Notes: generated by a model not told the origin, from the letters alone. Positions 1 to 8,754 are shown, counted from the stretch's first letter. The stretch is DNA of 64,000 nucleotides from Streptomyces qinzhouensis (GCF_007856155.1 NZ_CP042266.1:6882001-6946000); one strand, 5' to 3'. Translations and numbers: made by a program.

Positions 1-669
1 GAACCCGTGCGCGTTGAGAAGGTACTGCAGCGCGCGACCCCGCGTGTAATAGTCGTGCTCGACCATGTACAGCACCGGCCATTTCAGCACGGCCATGTCC
101 GGAGTCGCGCCGCCGCCCGCGCCATCGCCCGCGGTGCTGTGCTCCGGGGGCACGTACCGTTCCTGGACGACCATTCCGGCGGTAAACGCCAGGGCCACAG
201 CGGCCGCCACCAGCACCGGACGCAACCTCGGGAAGCCGGGCCGACCCGGTGCGCGCCGTCCCCCGGAGCCCGGAGCCCGGCCGCTTCCTTGTTCGGATGC
301 CGTGGACACGCCCTCGTCACCCGCCGGCGCCGAACGCTCCCCGCCGCCGGTGGCCTGGCGGCGGGCGTTCTCCCGCAAAGCCCTGCGGCACAGTTCCCGC
401 GCCTGTTCGAGTTCCCCGGCCGGGGCACGCAACAGCACATGGAGTGCCTCGACCACCCGCAACGGAGCCGTCGACGGGCGCCGTACATTCAGATATCGCG
501 ACAGCGTCGCCTGGTCGATCTTCAGCTTCGAGGCCAGTGCCTGTTGCGTCGGCCGGCTACCGCCGGGTGGCTTCCCGGCCTCCTCCCACCAGCGGCGCAG
601 CATCCGCGCAAGCTCCAGGCCCGCTTCCCCGCCGAGGCCCTCGGCACCCTGTTCATGATCCACGTACAC
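1..669 (-). CDS. HTH-transmembrane-peptidoglycan-binding-like protein (partial)
   Basis: The reading frame is open from a GTG at 669 to the window edge, giving 223 codons with the 3' end missing. The first ~75 residues form an XRE-like DNA-binding region (QALASKLKIDQATLSRYLN). A basic, Gly/Pro/Ser-rich linker follows, then one membrane segment around residues 150-165 (VLVAAAVALAFTAGMVV). The last visible stretch, VEHDYYTRGRALQYLLNAHG, looks like the start of a peptidoglycan-binding repeat. The order cytoplasmic HTH, single membrane helix, extracytoplasmic wall-binding region is known in Streptomyces and would suit a wall-sensing or anchored regulator; that role is inference. GTG at 669 follows AGAGG but with short spacing; the in-frame GTG at 663 is an alternative. 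It lies divergent from two cell-wall hydrolase genes. Confidence 0.72.
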   Translation of the reverse strand, partial: MYVDHEQGAEGLGGEAGLELARMLRRWWEEAGKPPGGSRPTQQALASKLKIDQATLSRYLNVRRPSTAPLRVVEALHVLLRAPAGELEQARELCRRALRENARRQATGGGERSAPAGDEGVSTASEQGSGRAPGSGGRRAPGRPGFPRLRPVLVAAAVALAFTAGMVVQERYVPPEHSTAGDGAGGGATPDMAVLKWPVLYMVEHDYYTRGRALQYLLNAHGF

Positions 670-1336
670 GCACCCTCTGCCTTCATGCGGAACAGACGGG
701 CCTTGTCCACATCGCCCGCGTAACGGACATCTCTGCAGGTCAGATCCATGCATAGCGGCGCGCATCGTTGTGCCGGCGCCAGCGGCGCCGATCGTAGCGG
801 CCCGTACGCCCTGCCGGGCGCTGCCCTTCGGCGGCCGTCCGGGCCCGCGCCCCGGCCCCGGACCGGCCGTGGTCCGGGCCCAGCCGTCCGGACCAGGAGG
901 ATCGGCCGGACCGGCACATCGCGGCAGCCACTCCGGTCGTCACCCGAACGAGTGCACAGGCAGCAGACGGCCCGGACGCACGGCTGTTGTCTCCCCGCCG
1001 TCGGCCTTCTCCGCCCGGCCCGGAACACCGAGTTGCCGCACTGGCGCGCCGGTTCCGGGTCGCGCTTCGCCGGGACCCGCTCGCGCAAGGCGCGAGCATA
1101 CGGCCGATGGCTGCATAGTCGCAGGTCACCGCCCGTTCATACGCAGTCCTGTCTGCATGCATGAACTGCCCCCCGAACATGCTGGTGACCACATCGGGGA
1201 CTCGGGCAATCTGTGAGCCGGGCCCGGCGCGACCGCCGCCCTGACCCCCCATCTCCCTTATGCCCCTGGTCTGCCCCTGCCTGCGCGCACAGCAGACCCC
1301 GGCACCACGGACATCACCAGAACCAGGAGTCACACC
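670..1336. other. 667-bp intergenic region, no supported gene
   Basis: This stretch separates the divergent HTH/wall-binding gene and the GH25 gene. Long open frames exist on both strands, but they are Arg/Pro/Gly-rich and have no recognisable family, as expected of non-coding 70+% GC DNA. The minus-strand frame near 1100-1220 reads slightly more protein-like (VTSMFGGQFMHADRTAYERA) and could be a gene remnant. I see no clear terminator or repeat. Confidence 0.5.
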
Positions 1337-2134
1337 ATGCCCTCAAGGTCATCCGTACGAGTACGTCTGGTAAGTGCCGCCGCCACCCTGGGCGCGGCGC
1401 TGGCCGGTCTTCCCGCCACCACCGCCCCCGCTCACGCGGCCCCGCCGTCGGCTTACTCCGTCACGGGAGTCGACACCAGCCACCACAACCACGGCCAAGG
1501 GGAGAAGACACCGATCGACTGGCGAGACGTGGCCACCAACCACAGCTTCGCCTTCCTGAAGGCCACTCAGGGCACTCGCTACACCGACCCCTGGCTCCAG
1601 CGCGACTACGCCGCAGCCGCGGGCACCACGCTGCTACGCGCTCCGTACCACTTCTTCGATCCCCGCACCACCGACGACGGCGCCGCCCAGGCACGCCATT
1701 TCGTCGCCGCCGCCCGCGCCGCCGGCTACCAGGGCGGCGGCAAAGGCGAACTGCCCCCCGTCCTGGACATCGAGAAGGTCCGCCGGAACGGCCGGGAGGT
1801 CTGTCCTCCCGAACTCCGCGCTCAGCAGGTCCGGATCTTCCTGAACGAGGTCGAGCGGTCCTTCGCCGTGCGGCCCATCGTCTACACCCGTGCCTCGTTC
1901 GTCCAGGAGTGCATGGGCGGTAAGGGAGAGGTCTTCACCGGGCACCCGCTCTGGCTCGCCCGCTACCGCAGCGGCGCCAACGAACCCCAGCAGGTGCCCG
2001 GGGCCGGCCGGTCCTGGACGTTCTGGCAGCACACCGACGAGGGCCGGACCCCCGGTATCCCCGGCAAGAGCGACCTCAACGTCTTCCGGGGCAGTACGGC
2101 AGACCTCCGCGCACTGGCAGACCGGCGGCGGTAG
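1337..2134 (+). CDS. secreted GH25-family muramidase (lysozyme)
   Basis: This 265-residue protein has a Sec signal peptide (basic N-terminus, Ala-rich core, cleavage likely near residue 35 after AHA). The rest is one glycoside hydrolase family 25 domain. Diagnostic sequences are GVDTSHHN at the first strand, FAFLKATQG, and the acidic catalytic motif VLDIEKV. Family members cleave the N-acetylmuramyl-beta-1,4-N-acetylglucosamine bond of peptidoglycan outside the cell. ATG 1337 is preceded by AGGAG at good spacing. The C-terminus (WQHTDEG...SDLNVF) is the usual end of the fold and there is no extra wall-binding domain. It is followed by an M23 peptidase in the same orientation, so the pair would cut both glycan and peptide. 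Confidence 0.93.
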   Translation: MPSRSSVRVRLVSAAATLGAALAGLPATTAPAHAAPPSAYSVTGVDTSHHNHGQGEKTPIDWRDVATNHSFAFLKATQGTRYTDPWLQRDYAAAAGTTLLRAPYHFFDPRTTDDGAAQARHFVAAARAAGYQGGGKGELPPVLDIEKVRRNGREVCPPELRAQQVRIFLNEVERSFAVRPIVYTRASFVQECMGGKGEVFTGHPLWLARYRSGANEPQQVPGAGRSWTFWQHTDEGRTPGIPGKSDLNVFRGSTADLRALADRRR

Positions 2135-2307
2135 ACCCGGGCCCGGCAGCACACATCCCCTTCCGGACCGCCTGTCCGGCCGACGACCCACAGCGACACC
2201 ACCCCGGCTGCTACCTCATCAGCACTCACCAGCCGGTCCTGAGCCGCCGGGCGGTCCCCGCCGGCATCACGGAAACCCTCATCCCTCTTCTCACACCGGA
2301 GGCACCC

Positions 2308-2895
2308 ATGCCATCTCCCCACCCGTCCCGGACGACCGCCCTGCGACGAGCCATCACCGGCATCGCGGCCTTGGCGTCCCTGGCCACCTCGGGACTGGTC
2401 TTCGCCGAACCCGCGAGCACCGCACCCACGAGCGCCGCACCCGTCTTCCAGGCGCCGTTCGCCTGCAACGAGACGTGGCGCGGCGCTACCCGCTCCGGAC
2501 ACAACGACTACCACTCGATCGACTTCAACTGGGGCTCGGGCAGGGACGACTACCTGCGCCCGGTACGGGCGAGCGCTCCCGGTCGGGTGACCGGATCCGG
2601 TGTCTACAACGACGGTGTGTCCTACGTGCTGATCGACCACGGCAGCGGCTGGGCCACGCGTTATCTGCACATGCAGACCAGGAGCCTGGTGCGGGCGGGC
2701 ACCACCGTGCGCCGGGGTGACGTGGTCGGCAAGGTCAGCGATGTGGGCTCGCCCGGCGCCTACCACCTGCACTACGAACAGCGCCGCAGCGGTGAGATCG
2801 TCGCCGCCAAGTACAACGGCGTCGCCTTCGCCTATCCCTCCCAGCGTGTCACCAGCAGGAACTGCGCCACACCTTCCTCCGCTTCCGGACGCTGA
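2308..2895 (+). CDS. secreted M23 (LytM-type) metallopeptidase
   Basis: This 195-residue protein has a signal peptide (RRAITGIAALASLATSGLVFA) followed by a compact M23 domain. Zinc-ligand signatures of the family are visible: an H-x3-D type site in YHSIDFNW, and HLHYE near residue 155. The central strands PVRASAPGRVTG and YVLIDHGSGWATRYLHM match the LytM core. Such enzymes cut peptidoglycan cross-bridges or stem peptides. The protein is a minimal catalytic domain without LysM or SH3 modules. ATG 2308 follows CGGAGG at ideal spacing. It lies 173 bp downstream of the GH25 gene and ends at a long hairpin terminator. Confidence 0.92.
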   Translation: MPSPHPSRTTALRRAITGIAALASLATSGLVFAEPASTAPTSAAPVFQAPFACNETWRGATRSGHNDYHSIDFNWGSGRDDYLRPVRASAPGRVTGSGVYNDGVSYVLIDHGSGWATRYLHMQTRSLVRAGTTVRRGDVVGKVSDVGSPGAYHLHYEQRRSGEIVAAKYNGVAFAYPSQRVTSRNCATPSSASGR

Positions 2896-2919
2896 CGGCC
2901 GCCGAGGTACAGGTGACGG

Positions 2920-2965
2920 CCGTGTCCGGTCCTTGAGGCCCTCGGGCCTCAAGGACCGGACACGG
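2920..2965. terminator. bidirectional hairpin terminator
   Basis: A perfect 21-bp inverted repeat (2920-2940 with 2945-2965) closes on the 4-nt loop CTCG. It lies between convergent genes. On the minus strand it overlaps the last codons and stop of the HxlR gene (stop at 2949-2951), so it would end transcription from both sides. Confidence 0.9.
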
Positions 2966-3371
2966 GAGGCTCCGCCGCAGCCCGGTCGTAGCCGAGACGC
3001 GCGGTACGGACCTCCTCGATATGGTCCTCGGCCCATGCCTTGACGGCGGCCATCACCGGCAGCAGGCTGCGGCCGAGCGGGGTCAGCCGGTAGTCCACCC
3101 GGACCGGTACCGACGCGGTGACCGTCCGGGTCAGCAGGCCGTCACGTTCCAGGGCCCGCAGTGTACGGGTGAGCATCTTCTGGCTGACCCCGGCGATGAC
3201 CCGGTTCACATCGCTGTACCGCAGCGGCCCATCGGCCAGCGCGGTCAGCACCAGACTCACCCACTTGTCGCTGAGCCGGTCCAGCAGCTCCCGCGCCGGA
3301 CAGGTGGCCAGATAGGCGTCGTAGGCGGCCCGCTCCTCAAAGCGACGCTGGGCGGCGGTGCGGGTCGCCAT
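2949..3371 (-). CDS. HxlR/MarR-like winged-helix regulator
   Basis: This 140-residue winged-helix protein of the HxlR family has the hallmark order CPARELLDRLSDKW, LRYSDVNRVI, SQKMLTRTLRALERDGLLTR and VDYRLTPLGRSLLPV. Cys24 sits at the position used by redox-sensing HxlR regulators such as YodB or HypR, so thiol or quinone sensing is possible, though inferred. It is transcribed divergently from a quinone-reductase-like gene with a 77-bp shared spacer holding a perfect palindrome, the usual layout for a repressor and its target. ATG 3371 follows GGGAG. The coding end is embedded in a terminator hairpin. Confidence 0.9.
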   Translation of the reverse strand: MATRTAAQRRFEERAAYDAYLATCPARELLDRLSDKWVSLVLTALADGPLRYSDVNRVIAGVSQKMLTRTLRALERDGLLTRTVTASVPVRVDYRLTPLGRSLLPVMAAVKAWAEDHIEEVRTARLGYDRAAAEPPVSGP

Positions 3372-3400
3372 GGCACACTCCCGGGTCCGGTACGCACTCC

Positions 3401-3414
3401 GAAGTACGTACTTC
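3401..3414. promoter_or_regulatory. palindromic operator candidate for the HxlR regulator
   Basis: GAAGTACGTACTTC is a perfect 14-bp palindrome in the 77-bp spacer between the divergent HxlR gene and the reductase gene. Dimeric winged-helix repressors bind sites of this kind; the link is inferred from position and symmetry. Confidence 0.6.
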
Positions 3415-3448
3415 CCGATGGAGAGTAACGCCCCCTAGGTTCGCGGAC

Positions 3449-4369
3449 ATGAGAGCTGTGATCGTCCGTTCCTTCGGCGGCCCGGAAGTCCTTGAAGTGG
3501 CCCGGATCCCGGTGCCGCGGCCCGGGCCCGGCCAGGTCCTCGTCCGGGTCGCCGCCGCAACGGTCAACCCCGTGGACATCCAGACCCGTTCCGGCGCGCT
3601 CACCGCGGCCGGCCTGCTCCCGCGGCGCGACACCGTCGGCCTCGGCTGGGACGTCGCCGGCAGCGTCGACGCCCTCGGCCCCGGCGTCACCGGTCTCCGC
3701 CGCGGCGACCCGGTGATCGGCCTCTGCGACCGGCTGCCCCTGCCCTCCAAGACCCAGGCCGAATACGCCGTACTGGACGCGGACGCGATCGCCGCGGTGC
3801 CCGCCGGAACCGACCCGGTGGCCGCCGCGACCCTGCCCCTGGGCGGGCTCACCGCCGCCCAGGCACTCGACATCGCCGACACCCGGCCCGGTGACACACT
3901 GCTGGTCACCGGAGCGGCGGGAGCCGTCGGCGGCTACACCGTGCAGCTCGCCGCACTGGCCGGCGCGCGGGTGATCGCCGTCGCGGGCACCGGCGACGAG
4001 GAGCTCGTACGCGACCTCGGCGCGGAACACTTCGTACCGCGTACCGCGGATCTTCCCGCAGCCGTACGCCGTCTGGTCCCCGGCGGTGTCCATGCCGCCG
4101 TCGACGCGGCGTCCGTCGGCACACCCGCACTGGACGCGGTACGCGGCGGAGGTTCCCTCGTCAGCGTCCTGGGCGACGCCCCGCCACCCCTGCGCGGCAT
4201 CCGGGTGGCCAATGTGTGGATCCGCGCCGACGGCCCCCGCCTCGCCGCACTGGCCGCCGCCGGGCTCCGCCCGCGGGTCGCGGACGTCATGCCGCTGGAC
4301 GAGGTCGCCGAGGCACACCGCAGACTGGCGGCCGGCGGACTCCGCGGCCGCCTGGTCCTGGTGCCCTGA
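3449..4369 (+). CDS. NADP-dependent quinone-type oxidoreductase (zinc-free MDR family)
   Basis: This 306-residue medium-chain dehydrogenase/reductase is of the quinone oxidoreductase branch. It has the N-terminal GroES-like fold (VIVRSFGGPEVLEV, VRVAAATVNPVDIQTRSG) and the Rossmann nucleotide motif VTGAAGAVGGYTVQLA near residues 152-167. The zinc-ligand cysteines of alcohol dehydrogenases are absent, as expected for this branch. Members reduce quinones or enones with NADPH in the cytoplasm. The gene faces an HxlR regulator across a palindrome, which suggests induction by electrophiles or quinones. The ATG at 3449 has only a weak ribosome site (AGG about 9 nt upstream). Confidence 0.9.
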   Translation: MRAVIVRSFGGPEVLEVARIPVPRPGPGQVLVRVAAATVNPVDIQTRSGALTAAGLLPRRDTVGLGWDVAGSVDALGPGVTGLRRGDPVIGLCDRLPLPSKTQAEYAVLDADAIAAVPAGTDPVAAATLPLGGLTAAQALDIADTRPGDTLLVTGAAGAVGGYTVQLAALAGARVIAVAGTGDEELVRDLGAEHFVPRTADLPAAVRRLVPGGVHAAVDAASVGTPALDAVRGGGSLVSVLGDAPPPLRGIRVANVWIRADGPRLAALAAAGLRPRVADVMPLDEVAEAHRRLAAGGLRGRLVLVP

Positions 4370-4548
4370 CCGCCCCCGGCGGGTTGGGGCGGAGCATCGG
4401 GACGGACTGCTTCCGGGCGGCCGGCGGGTCGATCCGGGTCTGCCCGGGCGTCCGGTGGCGATGTGAAAGCCGGGTGACGCTGTTTCGCGTGTCCTCACCT
4501 CATCGGAGTCGGGTGCCGAGAGGACTTCGGGCGTGAGCGCTCGCGCAC

Positions 4549-6117
4549 TCAGGGCTTGAGGAGTTGATCGAACTCCGTCACCCGCGTGCCGTGGCGCGTT
4601 CTCGTGTTCTCCAGGACGGCCGCCTTCAGGACATCGGTGCGCACGTCGGCGACGTCGCGGGGAGAGGTGGCCTCGGGCGTGTGCTCGTAGTTCCAGACGA
4701 CAACGTCGAGGAAGACCGGTGCCGTGAACCGCCATCCCCGGGACAGGATCGCCTGGGAGATCGCGGGATAGGGCGTGTGGACCGGATTGCCGAGCCAGCT
4801 GAGGAGCATGGGCCGTAAGACACTGAAGTCCACACCGGCCCTGCCCAGTGCCCGCAGGACGGCGGGAGCGAGAGGCGGCGCGTTGCGGTCCGGGTCCCGG
4901 CGGATGAGCTCGCCCCACAGCCGCACCGCGTCCATGACGGTCGCCCGTGCGTCATGGGCCCGCCCCTCCCGGTCGAATGCCTCGGCGGTGGCGAAGAGTT
5001 CCCGCGCGAGTTCGGCCGACGGCGCCCGCGGGCCGGCACTCTCCGCCCGCTCACTCTCCGCCTGCTCACCCTTCTCCCGTTCTCCCTCGTTCCGGCGGAG
5101 GATGTGCGCCGACCCCGTCGCCGCCGGCAGGACCACCGTGACCAGGACGGCCAGCAGAGCGCGCCGACGGGTCGTCCTCACCCGCCGCCGGCTCGACGAC
5201 GTGTCGGTGGCGCCCGCACCGGACGGCGCACCGACGGACGCACCGCCGCTCGCCGAAACTGGATCGGCCCGGCGGTGGGCCACCGCGGGAGGCGAGGCCG
5301 CGGCCGGCGATCGGAAAGGTCCCGGCCGCCCGACGGGACGCAGCGCCGCGCCGGCCTCGCCCGGCTGGGGCGGATCCCCCCTCAGGACGGTCTGATACAC
5401 GGTCCGGAGTTCCTCACCGGGGTCGGCGCCCAATTCCTCGGCCAGCCGTCGCCGGACGGCGCCGTAGCGGTCCAGGGCCTCCGCACTCCGCCCGGCCGCG
5501 TGCAGCGCCTGGATCAGCACGCACTCCAAGGGCTCGGCCAGTGGGTACTCGGCGGTGAGATCGGGCACCGCGGAGATCACGGCGGCCGGACGGCCGAGCC
5601 GGAACTCCGTCTGCGCCCACCGCACCACCGCCTCCAACCGCCGCCGATGGCAGCTCGCCCGGATCTGCGCGGCCCATGCGCCCGACAGGCCGGCCAGGGG
5701 CTCGCCCCGCCACAGGCCCAGCGCCTCGGCGAGCGCCGCGGCCCGGGCCTCCTCGTCAGGCTGCCGGTCGGTACCCTGCTCGACCAGTCGACGAAACCGG
5801 TGAAGATCCACCCGTTCGGGGTCGACCTCCAGCACATAGCCGGCGTGCCGGCGCTCTATCCGCGCCGTCGTCCCGCCCGCGGGGGCGGCCGTCTGTCTCA
5901 GCAGCGCCCGGATCCTGCTCAGATGCGCGTACAGCACCGGCCGGGCGTTGGCGGGCGGGTCGTGGTCCCAGACCCGGTCGATGAGTGCCTCTATCGCGAT
6001 CGGTCTTCGGGCATCGACGGCCAGGGCGGCCAGCACCACCTGCTGCCGTGGCGTCCCCACGTCGAGCGGCCGGCCCGCCGACCGCACCTCGATCTCGCCC
6101 AACAGCCGAAAGTCCAC
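4549..6117 (-). CDS. SARP-type activator with BTAD, membrane segment and novel C-terminal region
   Basis: This 522-residue protein starts at GTG 6117 behind GAGGGGG. Residues 1-95 form the OmpR-like winged helix of Streptomyces antibiotic regulatory proteins (VDFRLLGEIEV, TPRQQVVLAALA, LYAHLSRIRALL). Residues 100-250 are the bacterial transcriptional activation domain (HRFRRLVEQG, LWRGEPLAGL, LGADPGEELRTVYQ). A Pro/Ala/Ser linker leads to a basic stretch and one hydrophobic helix at 320-336 (LLAVLVTVVLPAATGSA), then a charged segment and a C-terminal region I do not recognise (366-522). SARPs activate antibiotic genes by binding heptameric repeats. A membrane-anchored SARP is uncommon and suggests surface sensing; its targets are unknown. 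No biosynthetic cluster adjoins it. Confidence 0.85.
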   Translation of the reverse strand: MDFRLLGEIEVRSAGRPLDVGTPRQQVVLAALAVDARRPIAIEALIDRVWDHDPPANARPVLYAHLSRIRALLRQTAAPAGGTTARIERRHAGYVLEVDPERVDLHRFRRLVEQGTDRQPDEEARAAALAEALGLWRGEPLAGLSGAWAAQIRASCHRRRLEAVVRWAQTEFRLGRPAAVISAVPDLTAEYPLAEPLECVLIQALHAAGRSAEALDRYGAVRRRLAEELGADPGEELRTVYQTVLRGDPPQPGEAGAALRPVGRPGPFRSPAAASPPAVAHRRADPVSASGGASVGAPSGAGATDTSSSRRRVRTTRRRALLAVLVTVVLPAATGSAHILRRNEGEREKGEQAESERAESAGPRAPSAELARELFATAEAFDREGRAHDARATVMDAVRLWGELIRRDPDRNAPPLAPAVLRALGRAGVDFSVLRPMLLSWLGNPVHTPYPAISQAILSRGWRFTAPVFLDVVVWNYEHTPEATSPRDVADVRTDVLKAAVLENTRTRHGTRVTEFDQLLKP

Positions 6118-6437
6118 ACGTCCCCCTCGTGTGATCAACAGCCCGGGTGGAACGTCTCCCACCTCCCATGCTGGCTGGCCCGCAAGGTGACCGCAAGGTC
6201 GGTGCACAGGCCGCGACGCCAGGGTGGGGATGGTACGGGTCGACCAGCTCGGCCTACGCGGCCACCAAGACACCTTGCCGCCGGGCCACCGCGGCCGGAT
6301 CCGAACAGCGTCCGGCGGGAGGACAGGACCAGGGCGACACCGGGGGATGAGGTCGCTCGCGCTCGGTCCCGCTCCGTCCCGCTCCGGCGAACCGGCGACG
6401 ACGAACGCCGGTTACTCGAACTCACGGAGGAAAACGC

Positions 6438-7124
6438 ATGTGGATACTCCGCTCCCCACAACCCGACTGTCCCGGCAAGACCACAGCGACACCATCGGCC
6501 GCGTCGCCGGCGGCGGCCGGGCGCAGACGCTCTCGACTCTCTCCGGCGGCCATGGCGGCGGCCTTGGTGTTCGCCGTCTTCGCGGCGCTCGCCCCTACGC
6601 CCGCTCAGGCGGCGGAACCCACCCGCTTCGAGCTCGTGAACTCCCGGACCGCACTGCGCGCTGACGTCATCGGGGCGTCGACCGAACCGCACACCGGGGT
6701 CTTCCTGTGGCCGGACAATGCCAGCGGCTCCCAGGAGTACGAGCTGCTCGACAGCGGAAACGGATACTTCCGGATCAAGGCCCGGCACTCCGGCCAATGC
6801 CTGATGCTCGACTGGCGTTCGGGGTATTACGAGAACGGCACTCGCATCATCCAGTACCCGTATTGCTACGCCGGCTACGCGCCGTCGGAATGGACCATCG
6901 ACTGGGCGCGGACGAGCTGCCCTTCGGGATACTGCTTCCCCACGACCATGCTCCTGAAGAACCGGGCCACCGGCAGATGCCTGGACGCGGCGGCTCAGTC
7001 CGGCAGGCCCAGCCAGCACGCCCCTTTGCAGCAGTGGGACTGCATCGCCAGGGACAACCAGTGGAACACGGCGAACCAGAGCTGGGACCTGCGACAGCTC
7101 AACAATCACACCCCCATCCCCTGA
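6438..7124 (+). CDS. secreted ricin-type beta-trefoil lectin-like protein
   Basis: This 228-residue protein has an Arg-rich N-terminus and a hydrophobic core (residues ~35-58) ending in AQA, a plausible Sec signal. The mature part is a RICIN-like beta-trefoil: GYFRIKARHSGQCLMLD and LLKNRATGRCLDAAAQSG are two trefoil repeats, each ending in a Q-W type strand (RIIQYPYC..., LQQWDC). Paired cysteines suit an extracellular fold. Such domains bind galactose- or xylose-containing glycans; no catalytic domain is attached. ATG 6438 follows ACGGAGG. It stands alone, divergent from the SARP gene, and ends at a hairpin terminator. Confidence 0.85.
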   Translation: MWILRSPQPDCPGKTTATPSAASPAAAGRRRSRLSPAAMAAALVFAVFAALAPTPAQAAEPTRFELVNSRTALRADVIGASTEPHTGVFLWPDNASGSQEYELLDSGNGYFRIKARHSGQCLMLDWRSGYYENGTRIIQYPYCYAGYAPSEWTIDWARTSCPSGYCFPTTMLLKNRATGRCLDAAAQSGRPSQHAPLQQWDCIARDNQWNTANQSWDLRQLNNHTPIP

Positions 7125-7184
7125 ACAGCGCGCGGCGCTGGTGGTGACCCCGTCCCGCGCCGTTCGCCGCCCCTGACGTGAATC

Positions 7185-7220
7185 GGCCCTCCACGGCCCT
7201 CGCGACTGCCGTGGAGGGCC
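7185..7220. terminator. hairpin terminator after lectin gene
   Basis: Perfect 13-bp arms (7185-7197 and 7208-7220, GGCCCTCCACGGC) flank a 10-nt loop. They lie between the convergent lectin gene and the propeller gene. Confidence 0.8.
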
Positions 7221-7340
7221 CCGGGCCCGGCGGGGACGTCGTCTCGGACCGCCTCCCGGCCGGGCCCGGGCCTTCTTGCTCGGGCGGTGAGGTCCGGGCA
7301 AGGGATCTTCGAGCGCTCCGGGCCGTGGGTGAACGGCTGT

Positions 7341-8573
7341 TCAGGATGTGGGCGGAAGGGTCCGTACGAAGATGTCCGGTGCGGCGTTGGTGTCGCCGGG
7401 GACGAGATTGGTGGCGCCGGAGACGAAGGCGACCGTACGTCCGTCGCCGGTGATCGACACCCACCCGGGGGTGGAATGGTCGGAGGCCGGACCACCGTCC
7501 ATCGCGGTGCTCACGCTCTCCACCTCACCGGTCTCCAGGTTCCGGATGTGGAGCTGCCATGGCCCGGGCGAGGCGGGGAAGCCCACCTCGTAGAGGGCGA
7601 AACGGCCGTCGGCGCTGAGGGAGCCGTTGCCGGCGCCGGTCTGGGGTCCGGTGGCCGGGATCGGCCGGGTGATACCCGTCGCGAGATTGCGGATGAAACT
7701 CCTCGAGTACTGGTCGTCCGCCGTCACCTGACTTCCGTCGGAGCGGTTGAAGAGCACCAGGCCGCCGTCCGCGCTCAACGACAGCCCTCTGATGGTCCGT
7801 TCCGGCGTCGGTCCGTTCTGAGAGACATCGACCATCTGCCGCTCGCCGGTGCTCCGGTCAAGGAGGTAGGCATGGCCCTTCGAGGTGCCCTCGGGCAGGT
7901 ACCTGAAGGAGGTATACGCGATACGCTGCCCGTCGTCGCTGATGACGGGGCTGCCCGCGTAGTAGGTCTCGGTCGAGGTGTTGGGATGGCTCACCCACTG
8001 CGTCGTGCTGGCCTGCAGATCCCGTACGTAAATCCTCGATGCCTCGGCCGCTGTCGACCCCTGGGGGCGGCTCTGTATGAACACGACGTAGCGGCCGGAG
8101 CCGCTGATCCGGGGGAACTGCGGGCTGCCACCCGTGAACTCACCGAGGCCGAGGTCCACCCGCTGGGTGTGGCCCGTGGACAGATCGCGCACATGGATGC
8201 CACCGTGCGCCTTGATCAGCATCAGGTTCCCCGAGGCGCTGAAGTCGTGCACATCAGCCGGGTGGCCCTGGGAGACGACCCGCTCCACCGTGCCGGTCTG
8301 CCGGTCACGCAGGTACGTCGAGTGCAACCCCCAAGGGGGGACCGGACCGGGCACCAGGTTCGTCGTCTGCGACATGAAAGCGACATAGCGGCCGTTCCTG
8401 CTGATCACCGACACGAACGACGGTCCGTTGCCCTGGGTCCCGTCGGCGGCCACACTGATCCGTTCCGTCACCCCACCACCTCCGGGTGTGGCACTCGCCG
8501 TCCCCATCGGCAACAGCGTCGCCAGCAAACAGGCCCCCAACACACGTGTCACCGCGGGTAAAAGCCCTCGCAT
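7341..8573 (-). CDS. secreted TolB/PD40-type beta-propeller protein
   Basis: From ATG 8573, directly behind AGGAGGAG, this protein has 410 residues. It begins with a Sec signal peptide (RVLGACLLATLLPMGTASA). The mature part consists of repeated propeller blades of the PD40/TolB type. Typical blade signatures recur: VISRNGRYVAFMSQTTNLVP, ISGSGRYVVFIQS, ISDDGQRIAYTSF, LSADGGLVLFNRS, LSADGRFALYE and ITGDGRTVAFVSGATNLVP. Most blades end in a strand such as IYVRDLQ, HIRNLETGEVE or IFVRTL. Proteins of this type are exported and mediate protein or ligand contacts; no enzyme motif is visible. It is convergent with the lectin gene and appears monocistronic. Confidence 0.88.
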   Translation of the reverse strand: MRGLLPAVTRVLGACLLATLLPMGTASATPGGGGVTERISVAADGTQGNGPSFVSVISRNGRYVAFMSQTTNLVPGPVPPWGLHSTYLRDRQTGTVERVVSQGHPADVHDFSASGNLMLIKAHGGIHVRDLSTGHTQRVDLGLGEFTGGSPQFPRISGSGRYVVFIQSRPQGSTAAEASRIYVRDLQASTTQWVSHPNTSTETYYAGSPVISDDGQRIAYTSFRYLPEGTSKGHAYLLDRSTGERQMVDVSQNGPTPERTIRGLSLSADGGLVLFNRSDGSQVTADDQYSRSFIRNLATGITRPIPATGPQTGAGNGSLSADGRFALYEVGFPASPGPWQLHIRNLETGEVESVSTAMDGGPASDHSTPGWVSITGDGRTVAFVSGATNLVPGDTNAAPDIFVRTLPPTS

Positions 8574-8754
8574 ATCTCCTCCTGGACATTGGTCGCCCCA
8601 ACCCCCTGCCGAGGCACTTCGCGATACAACCGCACCGCGCCCGGCGCGGGCAATCACTCCGTTTGTGTACAACTCTGGACGCGCCTCGGGCGTCAGGGCC
8701 GCCGGGGCCGGCGGGTCCGGCCGGCCGGTGGTGCGGAAATCGCGGGTCGGACCG

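Noticed and set aside
740..1333. Minus-strand 197-codon open frame
   Set aside because: Arg/Gly-rich, no family, no ribosome site; only a short stretch looks protein-like. Treated as intergenic.
4370..4392. Terminator after the quinone-reductase gene
   Set aside because: Only a 7-bp GC stem (CCGCCCC/GGGGCGG); too short to separate from chance in this composition.
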